Assembly: GCF_016862815.1 (NCBI RefSeq)
Contig: NZ_BONR01000005.1
Span: 62,001 to 126,000, forward strand
Direction of reading: 5' to 3'
Length of the DNA: 64,000 bases
From: Demequina activiva
GTDB lineage: Bacteria; Actinomycetota; Actinomycetes; Actinomycetales; Demequinaceae
This document shows, piece after piece, positions 1 to 8,617 of the stretch. Every line of letters begins with the position of its first letter. Within the stretch, counting starts at the first letter, position 1. The notes under the pieces were generated by a model. That model was not told the origin of the DNA and made no database searches. It saw only the letters and a program-made list of their open reading frames with translations. Made by a program: the position numbers and the translations under genes.

Positions 1-2
1 AT

Positions 3-248
3 GCCGTCGAGCACGGATTCGAGTCCCGCGAGTTCGGGACGATCACCGTCACCTCGAGCCGTGACGGCGGGCGCCTCGCGGTCGAGATCGCCGATGACGG
101 CGTGGGTCTGGCAGGGGAGCCGTCAGGCCTGGGCTCGCAGATCGTGCGCACGCTCGTCGAGAACGAGCTCTCCGGATCGATCGCCTGGCACCGCACCGAG
201 GTGGGGTCGTCGGTCCGGCTCGAGGCCCGCGTCGACGACGAGCGCTGA
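3..248 (+). CDS. PdtaS-like sensor histidine kinase, C-terminal end (partial)
   Basis: Only the last 81 codons are inside the window; the gene begins before base 1. The translation opens within an N-box, AVEHGFESREFG, then has the G1 motif IADDGVGLAG and the G2 motif GLGSQIVRTLV. This is the ATP-binding domain of the HWE/HisKA_2 class rather than the classical HisKA class. In mycobacteria the kinase PdtaS, which signals to the RNA-binding antiterminator PdtaR, is encoded next to whiB1. The same convergent arrangement here supports a PdtaS-type identity. The sensor part cannot be seen, so the signal is unknown. Confidence 0.8.
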   Translation, partial: AVEHGFESREFGTITVTSSRDGGRLAVEIADDGVGLAGEPSGLGSQIVRTLVENELSGSIAWHRTEVGSSVRLEARVDDER

Positions 249-255
249 GCGGGCG

Positions 256-510
256 CTACTTCGCGGCGCGGCGAGCGCGCGCGGCGCGGCGCTTGAGCGA
301 GCGGCGCTCGTCCTCCGACAGGCCGCCCCAGACACCGGAGTCCTGATTGTGCTCCATGGCCCACTGGAGGCAGGTGTCGCGGACGGGGCAGGTGTTGCAC
401 ACTGCCTTCGCCTTCTCGATCTGCACGAGCGCGGGTCCGGTGTTGCCCACCGGGAAGAACAGCTCGGGGTCGTCAACATCCAGGCAGGCAGCGTTGTTAC
501 GCCAGTCCAT
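256..510 (-). CDS. whiB1: WhiB1-like iron-sulfur transcription factor
   Basis: An 84-residue WhiB protein, the same length as mycobacterial WhiB1. Cys9, Cys38, Cys41 and Cys47 (C-x28-C-x2-C-x5-C) would hold the [4Fe-4S] cluster, followed by the GVWGG turn and a basic tail (RRSLKRRAARARRAAK) expected to touch DNA. Proteins of this group bind the primary sigma factor and sense nitric oxide. The start MDWRNNAACLD is chosen because GGAGGA lies just upstream; an in-frame extension to base 627 has no family similarity. The gene faces the PdtaS-like kinase and is divergent from a small membrane protein. A CRP-like site lies about 130 bases upstream of the start codon. Confidence 0.93.
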   Translation of the reverse strand: MDWRNNAACLDVDDPELFFPVGNTGPALVQIEKAKAVCNTCPVRDTCLQWAMEHNQDSGVWGGLSEDERRSLKRRAARARRAAK

Positions 511-598
511 GATTCCTCCAGGGGGTATCGGAGGCGCGGCAGGGCCCACGAGGGTGGTGGTGGGGTCGTGCCGCGGCCATCGCGGGGTCACTGTGTCG

Positions 599-627
599 AT
601 TTTCTCATTGTTAACAACAGATGACAA
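599..627 (-). promoter_or_regulatory. Putative whiB1 promoter
   Basis: On the minus strand TTGTCA (622-627) and GAAAAT (599-604) are 17 bases apart, a plausible primary-sigma promoter. It would start transcription near base 592 and give a leader of about 80 bases. The -10 element is a weak match. Confidence 0.4.
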
Positions 628-638
628 GGGGTTTCTGC

Positions 639-654
639 TGTGCGATGGTTCACA
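639..654. promoter_or_regulatory. CRP/Cmr-type cAMP receptor protein binding site
   Basis: TGTGCGATGGTTCACA matches the CRP consensus TGTGA-N6-TCACA at nine of ten positions, and the dyad extends one base further each side (C...G). It sits between divergent whiB1 and the small membrane gene, about 54 bases upstream of the inferred whiB1 start point. In M. tuberculosis, CRP (Rv3676) is known to control whiB1 from an upstream site, so conservation of this control is likely. Confidence 0.65.
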
Positions 655-680
655 GTGCTCAGCCGCTACCGTTGTCGCCT

Positions 681-1058
681 ATGGAGTCAACGCGTGAGCA
701 CGTCCCGGCGTTGCGCTGGACCGCCACGGCGATCATCGCGGTCGAGGCCCTCGCGCTGGTGGTCGCCGCGGTGATCTACGTGGCGCGGGCGATCGACGGC
801 GCCGCTCCTGCCGACGCCGCTCTGTCGATCGCGGCGCTCGCACTCGCGGCTGGTGCAGCGCTCGCGGTTGCCGCAGCGGCCTACGCGCGTGGCCGCACGT
901 GGCCGCGCGGCCTTGCCGTCACGTGGCAGCTGCTCCAGATCGCGGCCGGCGTGCTGCTGCTGGAGCTGCTCCTCGCCGCCGGCATCGCGGCGATCGCTGC
1001 CGGCGTCGTGGGCGCCGCCGCCCTGATCGCCGATGCGCGGACTCGCCCGACCGCGTAG
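681..1058 (+). CDS. Small integral membrane protein
   Basis: A 125-residue protein made almost wholly of hydrophobic Ala/Leu/Val segments, with four probable membrane helices (about residues 12-32, 43-65, 75-95 and 97-117) and short polar ends. No catalytic motif is visible. The start MESTREHV is chosen because TACCGT, a likely -10 element, ends eight bases before it, which suggests a leaderless or nearly leaderless message. Mycobacteria also carry a small membrane protein of unknown role near whiB1 (Rv3217c, from memory). Function unknown. Confidence 0.7.
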   Translation: MESTREHVPALRWTATAIIAVEALALVVAAVIYVARAIDGAAPADAALSIAALALAAGAALAVAAAAYARGRTWPRGLAVTWQLLQIAAGVLLLELLLAAGIAAIAAGVVGAAALIADARTRPTA

Positions 1059-1093
1059 GTCCACCCCGAGGCAGGCGCGCGCCGTCCGCGTGC

Positions 1094-3937
1094 TCACCGT
1101 GCCCGCAGCTGCACCGCCGTGGCGACGGCATCGACGATGAGCGCGCAGCGCCCGTCGCGGGGCACGGGCTCCGCGATGCCCTGCCAGCCGCGTGGCGCCA
1201 GCATGCGCAGCGCGCGAGGGCTGGGGTCGAGCAGCAGCACCGCATCCACGGGCGGCACCAGGTGCGGTGCGTCATGGCAGGTCACCGTCGCGTGAGGCAG
1301 GGACGCGGCCACCGCGTCGCGTGCCGCCCCGGCGGCGCCCACGACGGCCACCCGGCCGCGCGGCGCCGTGAGTGTCGAGGCACGGTCTCCGCCCACGGCC
1401 CAGCCACTCTCGACGTGATCCGGCAGCGAGCGCACCCAGCGCTCGGCGGGGTGGTGGTCGCCGTGGCACAGCTGTCCCTCGACCCAGGCGCCACCGATGC
1501 TCAGCCACGCCCTGCCGGGATGCGACGAGGAGAGCGCACGGTCACGAGGAGCTCCCCAGGGTGCGGCCGCGCCGGGATCGTGCCCGGGGATCACGGCGGT
1601 GATCGCAGCGGCGGCGGCGAGCCGGATGGGAGCGTGGGTCGCGCATGCGACGGCGGTGGGCGCTCGCAGCGCCAGGCGTGCCAGGAGCGCGTCAGCGGCG
1701 GCGCCGTCGTCCGCCTGGCCCAACCGCGCCAGCGCCCGCTCGGCGTCGTCGACCACCAGCAGCGCGTCGGACGCGCGCCCCACGAGGTGCACGGTGCGTG
1801 CGGCCTCACGCGGGTCGCTGGGCAGCCAGACCGGCCGCATGCCGACCGCACGCGCCTGCTGAGCGAGAGAGCTCAGCGCACTGGTGCGGCCCGAGCGCGC
1901 CGGCCCCACGATCACCGCCGGGCCGTCGGTGGGGCGCCAGACGACCTCGCGCTGGAGGCGCTCGCGGGGCCAATCGGCGAGCGCGAGCCGCACCTGATCG
2001 CCTGGTGCGGGCTCCCATCGAGCAGGCAACGGCGGCAGCCAGAGCGCCCGGGCCGGCGCCGCTCGTCTCCAGCGACTGGCCGCGACGTGGGCCAGGGAGC
2101 GTCCGGGCGGTGCAGGTGCTCCCACGCGCGAGACCGCCGGGCTCGGATCCGCGATGGGCGCAGCGATCTGCGCCATCTCGACGGCGCCCGCGCGCGAGAT
2201 CAGCGCCCTGCCGGGGATGCCCGGCGGCAGGTCCGCCGCCTCGGGCGTTCCCACCAGGTCACGCGACTCGGCCGCCCCGGCCACCCGCAGTGCGATGGTG
2301 GTCGACACGTTCGCACGCACCTCGGGGGTCACGGCCCCCGCGGGGCGCTGAGTCGCGAGGACCAGGTGCAGGCCCAGCGAGCGCCCCTGAGCCGCGAGCC
2401 GTGCGAGGTCAGGCAGGAAGCTCGGGTGCCGGGTCACGATCTCCTGGTACTCGTCGATCACCACGAGGAGCCGCGCAGGCGCATCGCCGCGTCGCTCCCA
2501 CTCCGCGATCGAGGCGAGGCCGCGCTCGGCGACCGCGCGCTTGCGCGCCGCGAGCTCGGCGCTGAGGGCGTCGATCACCCGTGTCGCCAGCGCACCGTCG
2601 AGATCGGTCAGCACGCCGCACACGCGAGGGAGCGTCAGGCATGAGCGCAGGCCCGCGCCTGCCTTGAAGTCCACGAGCGCGATCTCGAGGTCGGCGGGCG
2701 GGTGCGCGAGGGCGAGCGCCGCGACAAGCGTCTCCAGGGTCACCGACTTGCCGGAGCCGGTGGTGCCGGCGATCAGCAGGTGGGGGCCGTCGGCGTCGAG
2801 GTCGAGCTGCAACGTCGCGGTCGCGGTGCATCCCAGGGTCACGGTCAGCCGTCGCGGCGCGCCTCGCGCCCGCTCCTGCGTCGGCGAGGGCAGGTCCGCC
2901 CACCGCAGCGCCGCGGGCAGTGTGGTGTCACCGCGCGCGGCAGCGGCCGCGCGCGCCCGCGCATCGGCCGTCACCGCGGTCATCGCGAGCGGTGGGAGCG
3001 CGCTCTCCCCGTCCGGCGTGCGCTCGACGCGTCCGTGCGGCCCCACCGCGACGGTGGTGCGGCACCACGTGGGCGCCGTGGCGCCGCGAGGCACGTGCAC
3101 CATGCGGTCCCCGGCGCTCGGCTCGCCCAGCCACCGCATCCACGGCTCCGCCCACGCCTCGCCGGCAGGCGCCCGGCCTCGCTCGACGGCCACGGCACGC
3201 ACGTAGCCGCGGGCCCAGCGATCGTCTCCGACCACCGCCACCGGGCCCTCCGGCGGCCTCCACGGCTCGGCACCGCTCGAGGCGTGTGTGGGGCGGAGGC
3301 GGCGCACGAGCGCCGGCACCAGCATCGCGGCGGGCGCGGCGATGCCCAGGAGCGCCAGGTACCACCGGCCGGTCGCCACGGCGATAATCACGCCTGCGGC
3401 ACCTCCGGCAGCGAGCGTGCCCCACGCAGGCCGTGGGCGCTCCTGCGGCGGCGCGTCCGCCATGCTCGACGGGAGGTCGAGCACCACCACGCTGCGTCCG
3501 AGTCGCAGCGGTTGTCCGCGCGCCAGCCGACGAGCGCCGCGGGTGCCGTTGGACGACCCCGCGTCGCGCACGCGGCCGGTAGGACAGACCAGAGCGTGCC
3601 ACTGGGAGACCGCAGGGTCCGCGAGGCGCAGGTCGCACTCGTCCGAGCGCCCCACCACCACGCCTCGCGGCCCCACCGTGACGGAACCGCCGGCATCGGG
3701 ACCCGCGATCACTCTCAGCGTGGGACCGGACGCACCTGGCGGCGCGCATCGCTCGGGTTCGGGACGAGCGCTGAGGCGCGCGCCGTGGACGAGAGGAGGC
3801 ACTCCCGCGGGATGGTCATCGTCGAGCCGTACCCTCCCGCACCACAGCTCGCTGAGCCCCGCGGCCTGGGCGATCCGCGAGGCAGCGGTGCCGGTGCGGA
3901 CCTCGAGATCGACATCGCCAGGGACTGTCACGCGCAT
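1094..3937 (-). CDS. FHA-domain FtsK/SpoIIIE-type ATPase (EssC/EccC-like)
   Basis: A 947-residue protein. Residues about 73-155 form an FHA domain (VVGRSDECDLRL ... DAGSSNGT), which binds phosphothreonine peptides. Two membrane helices follow at about 172-215. The first ATPase domain has Walker A GTTGSGKS near residue 392 and Walker B LLVVIDEYQE near 494. Two further modules keep remnants of P-loops (VGPARSGRTS and VVGAAGAARDA) and look degenerate. FHA, paired helices and tandem FtsK domains match type VII secretion motors such as EssC more than DNA translocases. No WXG100 substrate or other secretion gene is nearby, so it is an orphan motor here and its cargo is unknown. Confidence 0.85.
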   Translation of the reverse strand: MRVTVPGDVDLEVRTGTAASRIAQAAGLSELWCGRVRLDDDHPAGVPPLVHGARLSARPEPERCAPPGASGPTLRVIAGPDAGGSVTVGPRGVVVGRSDECDLRLADPAVSQWHALVCPTGRVRDAGSSNGTRGARRLARGQPLRLGRSVVVLDLPSSMADAPPQERPRPAWGTLAAGGAAGVIIAVATGRWYLALLGIAAPAAMLVPALVRRLRPTHASSGAEPWRPPEGPVAVVGDDRWARGYVRAVAVERGRAPAGEAWAEPWMRWLGEPSAGDRMVHVPRGATAPTWCRTTVAVGPHGRVERTPDGESALPPLAMTAVTADARARAAAAARGDTTLPAALRWADLPSPTQERARGAPRRLTVTLGCTATATLQLDLDADGPHLLIAGTTGSGKSVTLETLVAALALAHPPADLEIALVDFKAGAGLRSCLTLPRVCGVLTDLDGALATRVIDALSAELAARKRAVAERGLASIAEWERRGDAPARLLVVIDEYQEIVTRHPSFLPDLARLAAQGRSLGLHLVLATQRPAGAVTPEVRANVSTTIALRVAGAAESRDLVGTPEAADLPPGIPGRALISRAGAVEMAQIAAPIADPSPAVSRVGAPAPPGRSLAHVAASRWRRAAPARALWLPPLPARWEPAPGDQVRLALADWPRERLQREVVWRPTDGPAVIVGPARSGRTSALSSLAQQARAVGMRPVWLPSDPREAARTVHLVGRASDALLVVDDAERALARLGQADDGAAADALLARLALRAPTAVACATHAPIRLAAAAAITAVIPGHDPGAAAPWGAPRDRALSSSHPGRAWLSIGGAWVEGQLCHGDHHPAERWVRSLPDHVESGWAVGGDRASTLTAPRGRVAVVGAAGAARDAVAASLPHATVTCHDAPHLVPPVDAVLLLDPSPRALRMLAPRGWQGIAEPVPRDGRCALIVDAVATAVQLRAR

Positions 3938-4000
3938 GCCGCCAGCGTGGCGGTGGCCCTGGGGCGGGCGCGACCCCGGCGGCGGATCTGTGGAGAACTC

Positions 4001-5593
4001 CTAGTCGCCCACGGTGATCGACAGGCGCGCCTCGCCGCTGATCAGACCGTTCGCATCCATGGCCGTGTAGGTCGCGCGGACCGTTCCGGACGCTCCCGGT
4101 GCTGGCGTGAACGTGATCTCGCCCCCGGACGCCTCGAAGGTGCCATCCTCCGTGCTGACGGACGACTGCACGCCGGCGGCGGCGGTGTCGAGGTCGAGCC
4201 CTGCCTCGTCCCAGCCGGCCTCCGCGTACACCTTGTCGTTGGCCAGGACGTTCACCGTGACCGGTGCATCGGCCGTCGTCGTGGCGTAGTCCGTCTCCGC
4301 GAGGGGCGCGAAGCTCTCCCACGCCTCACCGTCGCGCACATGGCGGGTCCAGTTGCCCACGAGGTCGCATGCCGGCCCCGGGCACTTCTGCGTGAAGCCC
4401 ACGCTGTCGGTGGGAGCGGCGATGCTCGCCTCGGGCTGCATGATCCAGAAGTGCGAGCCGTCGCCGCCGGCGTCGTAGAAGGTCTGCAGCCAGTGATCGA
4501 ACACTGCCATGCGCTCGAACTGGTCGATCCATCCGTACTCGCCGATGTAGTACGGCTTGCCGGCCTCCTCCGCGATCTGACCGTGCTGCTCGATCCACCA
4601 CGCTCCCCACTCCTCCCAGTCGTCCGTGGGGGTCGTGGGCTCCCAGTGGTTGGGGTAGACGTGGATGCCGTGCGCGTCGATGTTCGGGTCCTCGAGGAGC
4701 GCCACCGGGTCCGCAGACTCGGTGCAGTTGAACAGCGTGTCCTCGCTGTCGGGCTCGGTGCAGAGGAACCCCTCGCCGCCGAACCCGACCATGTGGTCGG
4801 GGTCGATCGACTTGACGTGAGCCGCCATCTCCTGCGCCCACGCGACGATCATGTCCGAGCCGCATGCGTCGCTCGAGGGGTAGGGGCCGCTGTCCGAGCA
4901 GCGCAGCTCGTTGCCGATCTCCCACAGCATGATGGTGGGATCGTCCTTGTACGCGATGCCGGTGAGGGGGTTGACGCGGTTGAGCAGGTGCGTGACCCAA
5001 TCCTTGTACCAGCCGCGGATGGTCTCATCCGTGAAGAAGTCGTCGTGGTGGTCCAGGCCTGCCCAGCGCACGTACTGGTCGATGCCTCCGAACGCGGTCC
5101 AGTTGTTGACCAGCGGCAGCATGAGCTTCACGTCCCTCTCGCCCGCGGACCAGATCAGGTAGTCGAGCTTGCCGAGCCCGTCGGGTCCGTCGTTGTACGC
5201 AGGGGCGCCCGCCTCCGCGTCCCAGTACTGGAAGTACGTGCCCGGGTTGTTGCCCTCGACGTTCAGGTCGCCGTCCTCGGTGCCGATGTCCAGGAACGCC
5301 CATGCTCGGGCGACCGGCATCGCGCCCTCCTGGAAGGTCTTGAGGTAGACCTCGACCCCGGGCTCCGATTCCAGCATCAGCGTGTACGCGTTCGAGCTGG
5401 CGTAGGAGTAGGGCTCGCCATCGAGCATGAACTGGCCGTCCTCGGCGTGCACGAAGCCCTCCCGTGCCTGGCTCCCGGAGCCGTTCACGATCCCGTAGCC
5501 GATCAGTCCCACGAGCATGAGCGCGGCGATCACGAGCAGCGCGACCCCCACGCGGGCCGATGCGGGGGTGCGGGCAGCGGTGGTGTCAGACAT
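4001..5593 (-). CDS. Secreted or membrane-anchored GH5 endo-beta-mannanase
   Basis: A 530-residue protein. An N-terminal hydrophobic segment (about residues 14-36) is a signal or anchor. The glycoside hydrolase family 5 barrel follows, with acid/base Glu in LWEIGNEL, nucleophile Glu in YYIGEYGW, and motifs typical of mannan endo-1,4-beta-mannosidases. The last 110 residues (NVLANDKVYAE ... YTAMDANGL) form a cadherin/Ig-like repeat module. The start MSDTTAAR has GGAGG seven bases upstream. It should cleave plant mannans outside the cell. It stands alone, with no transporter or regulator for sugars beside it. The exact GH5 subfamily is inferred. Confidence 0.88.
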   Translation of the reverse strand: MSDTTAARTPASARVGVALLVIAALMLVGLIGYGIVNGSGSQAREGFVHAEDGQFMLDGEPYSYASSNAYTLMLESEPGVEVYLKTFQEGAMPVARAWAFLDIGTEDGDLNVEGNNPGTYFQYWDAEAGAPAYNDGPDGLGKLDYLIWSAGERDVKLMLPLVNNWTAFGGIDQYVRWAGLDHHDDFFTDETIRGWYKDWVTHLLNRVNPLTGIAYKDDPTIMLWEIGNELRCSDSGPYPSSDACGSDMIVAWAQEMAAHVKSIDPDHMVGFGGEGFLCTEPDSEDTLFNCTESADPVALLEDPNIDAHGIHVYPNHWEPTTPTDDWEEWGAWWIEQHGQIAEEAGKPYYIGEYGWIDQFERMAVFDHWLQTFYDAGGDGSHFWIMQPEASIAAPTDSVGFTQKCPGPACDLVGNWTRHVRDGEAWESFAPLAETDYATTTADAPVTVNVLANDKVYAEAGWDEAGLDLDTAAAGVQSSVSTEDGTFEASGGEITFTPAPGASGTVRATYTAMDANGLISGEARLSITVGD

Positions 5594-5722
5594 CGTCGTC
5601 CTCCAGGGAGCGGCCGTCGCGGCCGGGTGGCTTGGTGCGCTCGTCATTCTAGGGAGACGGTCGCAACGTTTCGAACGCCTGGTGCGGTTGCTACCGAATC
5701 GTGACCTGGAGGCAGCCCGTCC

Positions 5723-7825
5723 TCACCGCACGCCGAGCGGCTCGACACGTCCGTCGGCGTCCACGACTCCTGCTCGCCAGCGGTAGTCGCGCTCGTAGTA
5801 GCTGCGGGGGATCCCGCCGAGCGTGTACGACGAGTGGCGCACGGACGCGTCCACGACGATGCCCGCCTCGCCCGTCCACGGGACGCTGTCCTCGCCGCGC
5901 GTGAGCACCAGCGGCGACTCGTCCCACGCGGCCGCCATCCCAGCGAGGTTCTCCGCCGACTGGGTGCTGAGCGCCAGCACGACCGGGACGTCGCACATCA
6001 CCCGCAGCCCGCCGTACAGCTCGGATGTGCCCACGAGGACGATGGGACGTCCGGGGGAGAGCGCGCACAGGTCCTGGATCATGTCGCGCGCGCCGATCAT
6101 CTCCCGCGTGGTGACGTTCACCGCCGAGGACACTGGCGTGGGCTGGTCAGGAGTGACCGCGATCCAGGTGGTCAGCGGGAGGCCCACCATCGCCGCCCCC
6201 GTCACGGCACGCAGCACGGCGCGCGTGCGCTCGCGGCTCGCGAGCGCCGCCAGCGCCCAGCCGCCCAGCGCTGCGGCGAGGAGGAATCCGGGCAGCGTGG
6301 CGGGCTCGAAGCGCCGGATCGCCCAGATCTGGTCCGGGATGATCGACGGCCGCACCAGGTACAGCAGGCTGGGAGCGAGGACCGCGCCCAGCGCGATCGC
6401 CCAGCCGCCGCTGCCGCGCAGCGCCCGGACGGCGGCGATGCCGAAGCCCACGACGGCGAGCACGACCAGCGGCCACGTCAGGTAGTACGCGAGCCAGCTC
6501 ATGGTCGACTCCGCATAGGTGCGCGTGGCGTCGATCGGGAGTCCCTGCGCGGCTTGGAAGCTCTCGACCACGCCGTTGGCGAAGGTGTCGCCGTCGGACT
6601 CGGTGCCGCGCCGCGCGACGGTCCACAGCGGGCGCGACGCGAGCACCGTCAGCAGCGCGGCGACGGCGGTCCCGACTCCGACGGCAGCCCGCCCGCCCAT
6701 CGCGGAGCGCAGGCGTGCCACGAGGCGCTCGCCCGCGGCCGATGCGGTCGCCAGGCCGATCAGCACGGTCACCAGGGCGAGGGCGACGTACGCGAGGTTC
6801 AGTGCCGTCGAGCGCTCACCGAGCCGGTCGATGTACTCGCGCGACCACACCTGGAGGGAGACGTACCCCACCCCCACCAGGAGCGCCTGCGGCAGCACGA
6901 AGGCGGCGGCCGCTCTCGCGCGCCACCCTCCGGCCGGGCCCGCCAGCACCACAGCCGCGAGCACTCCCGCGCACGCACCGATCGCGAACGCCGTCCCGTC
7001 GATGCGCACCAGCATGGTCGCTCCACTGGCGAGGCCGCCCGCCGCCAGGAGCGCGAGCGAGCGCTGCTCGATCCCGCGCCAGGCCCACAGCAGGCCGGCG
7101 ATCACGAGCACCAGGGTGAGCGGCTCGGTGTACGCAGGGCGCGACAGCCCGATGTGCGACACCGTGAGGGCGAGAGCGCCCGCGGGCGCGAGCGCTGCGT
7201 ACGGGCCCAGGAAGCGCCTCGCAGCGGCGTAGACGGCGAGGATCCCGATGGCGCCCACGACCACGTTGGCCGCGAGCACCCCCGTGTCGCCGGCGACCCA
7301 CCCCCCGATCGCGATGGTCGCGGGCAGCATCTTCGCGCCCTGGGGTTGGATCACGTCGCCGCGCAGGTTCCAGGCCTCGGAGGCGTCCGGCAGGCTCTGG
7401 GCCCCCGCGGCGGCGGCCTCGACCGCTCCCGCCGCCGGGATGTCCGTGCTGGCATGGTCCACCAGCCACAGTCCCGAGAGCGTGAGGAAGCCGGGGTCCC
7501 GGACCACCAGCAGGTACTCCGCCGCGAGCGCGAAGCCGAGGAGCGTCCACGCAGCCGTGCCGATGACGGCGACGGCGGCCCCTCGCGCCTCAGCGATCGT
7601 GGTCGACGGCGCGGGCGCGAGTGGACGCCATGCGACCACGGCGATCCCGAGCGCCAGCGGCAGCACGGTCCACCAGTGGTGCAGGGACGCCGTGACGGCG
7701 ATGCCGGCGGCGAGGCTCAGGGACACTCCCACCAGGACCAGGCGCTCGGGTGCGGCGGCCAGCGCGCTCCCAGCACGGCCGATGCGCGGCTCCGTCGCTC
7801 GGGCGTCGGAAGGGGAGGGCGTCAC
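5723..7825 (-). CDS. GT-C-type polytopic membrane glycosyltransferase-like protein
   Basis: A 700-residue protein with about a dozen hydrophobic helices, then a soluble C-terminal part of about 150 residues. The first large external loop (VVRDPGFLTLSGLWLV) and the overall plan resemble GT-C enzymes, the dolichyl/polyprenyl-phosphate-sugar mannosyltransferase superfamily. Acceptor and donor cannot be read from the sequence. The GTG start is supported by TACCCT (a likely -10) ending eight bases upstream, so the message may be leaderless. It lies between the mannanase and a divergent two-component system. Confidence 0.6.
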   Translation of the reverse strand: MTPSPSDARATEPRIGRAGSALAAAPERLVLVGVSLSLAAGIAVTASLHHWWTVLPLALGIAVVAWRPLAPAPSTTIAEARGAAVAVIGTAAWTLLGFALAAEYLLVVRDPGFLTLSGLWLVDHASTDIPAAGAVEAAAAGAQSLPDASEAWNLRGDVIQPQGAKMLPATIAIGGWVAGDTGVLAANVVVGAIGILAVYAAARRFLGPYAALAPAGALALTVSHIGLSRPAYTEPLTLVLVIAGLLWAWRGIEQRSLALLAAGGLASGATMLVRIDGTAFAIGACAGVLAAVVLAGPAGGWRARAAAAFVLPQALLVGVGYVSLQVWSREYIDRLGERSTALNLAYVALALVTVLIGLATASAAGERLVARLRSAMGGRAAVGVGTAVAALLTVLASRPLWTVARRGTESDGDTFANGVVESFQAAQGLPIDATRTYAESTMSWLAYYLTWPLVVLAVVGFGIAAVRALRGSGGWAIALGAVLAPSLLYLVRPSIIPDQIWAIRRFEPATLPGFLLAAALGGWALAALASRERTRAVLRAVTGAAMVGLPLTTWIAVTPDQPTPVSSAVNVTTREMIGARDMIQDLCALSPGRPIVLVGTSELYGGLRVMCDVPVVLALSTQSAENLAGMAAAWDESPLVLTRGEDSVPWTGEAGIVVDASVRHSSYTLGGIPRSYYERDYRWRAGVVDADGRVEPLGVR

Positions 7826-7896
7826 AGCGCACCAGGGTAGTCCCGAGGCGCCCAGCCGTCACAGGGTCCGTGTCCGGCGACGCGCCTCGGTCGACA

Positions 7897-7924
7897 TTGC
7901 AAAGTGGGGCGGCGCCGGTAGTGT
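7897..7924 (+). promoter_or_regulatory. Promoter of the two-component operon (leaderless)
   Basis: TTGCAA (7897-7902) and TAGTGT (7919-7924) are 16 bases apart. The -10 ends six bases before the ATG at 7931, so transcription should begin at or next to the start codon. No ribosome binding site is present, as expected for a leaderless message. Confidence 0.6.
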
Positions 7925-7930
7925 GGCCCC

Positions 7931-8608
7931 ATGACGCGAATTGTCTTGGTCGAAGATGACCCGACCATTTCAGAACCCTTGACCCGCGCTTTGGGTCGCG
8001 AAGGCTACGACGTCGAGTGGCACGGCAACGGCATGGGCGGTGTGGGCGCCGCCGACGAGGCGGACCTGGTCATCCTCGACCTGGGCCTTCCTGACATCGA
8101 CGGCGTGGACGTCGCGCGACGCATCCGCGACAAGGGCCTGCAGGTGCCGATCCTCATGCTCACGGCCCGAGCGGACGAGGTCGACCTGGTCGTGGGCCTC
8201 GACGCGGGCGCCGACGACTACGTCACCAAGCCGTTCCGCCTCGCCGAGCTGCTCGCGCGTGTGCGCGCGCTCCTGCGCAGGCGCGTGGCGGAGGACGGGG
8301 GCGCGGAGATGTCGGTGCGCGGCGTGCGCGTCGACGTGGCAGGCCACCGTGCGTTCGTCGACGACCGCGAGCTGCAGCTCAGCGGCAAGGAGTTCGACCT
8401 GCTGCACCTGCTGGTCGCCAACGCCGGTTCCGTGGTCTCGCGCGACACGCTCATGCGCGAGGTGTGGGACGCGGACGCCGGCGCCCCCTCCAAGACGCTG
8501 GACATGCACGTGTCGTGGCTGCGCCGCAAGCTCGGCGACGACGCCTCGGACCCCACCTACATCACCACCGTGCGGGGCATGGGCTTCCGGTTCGAGAACG
8601 ACGAGTAG
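7931..8608 (+). CDS. OmpR-family response regulator
   Basis: A 225-residue regulator. The receiver domain has acidic residues Glu8/Asp9/Asp10, the phosphoacceptor Asp50 in LVILDLGLPD, Thr in MLTARAD and Lys in YVTKPF. A winged-helix DNA-binding domain follows (ELQLSGKEFDLLHLLV ... VSWLRRKLGDD). It is followed nine bases later by its partner kinase and should control genes in response to that kinase. The signal and target genes are not evident. The ATG start fits the leaderless promoter just upstream. Confidence 0.92.
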   Translation: MTRIVLVEDDPTISEPLTRALGREGYDVEWHGNGMGGVGAADEADLVILDLGLPDIDGVDVARRIRDKGLQVPILMLTARADEVDLVVGLDAGADDYVTKPFRLAELLARVRALLRRRVAEDGGAEMSVRGVRVDVAGHRAFVDDRELQLSGKEFDLLHLLVANAGSVVSRDTLMREVWDADAGAPSKTLDMHVSWLRRKLGDDASDPTYITTVRGMGFRFENDE

Positions 8609-8617
8609 GCGCAGGCG

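Noticed and set aside
1-624. Long plus-strand reading frame covering the kinase end and whiB1
   Set aside because: It runs antisense to whiB1 and out of frame with the kinase motifs (AVEHG, GLGSQIV). Its composition is Ser/Arg-rich, typical of a shadow frame in GC-rich DNA.
2702-5704. 1000-codon plus-strand frame opposite the FtsK and mannanase genes
   Set aside because: It lies antisense to two genes with clear domains and shows only Arg/Gly/Ala-rich sequence without motifs.
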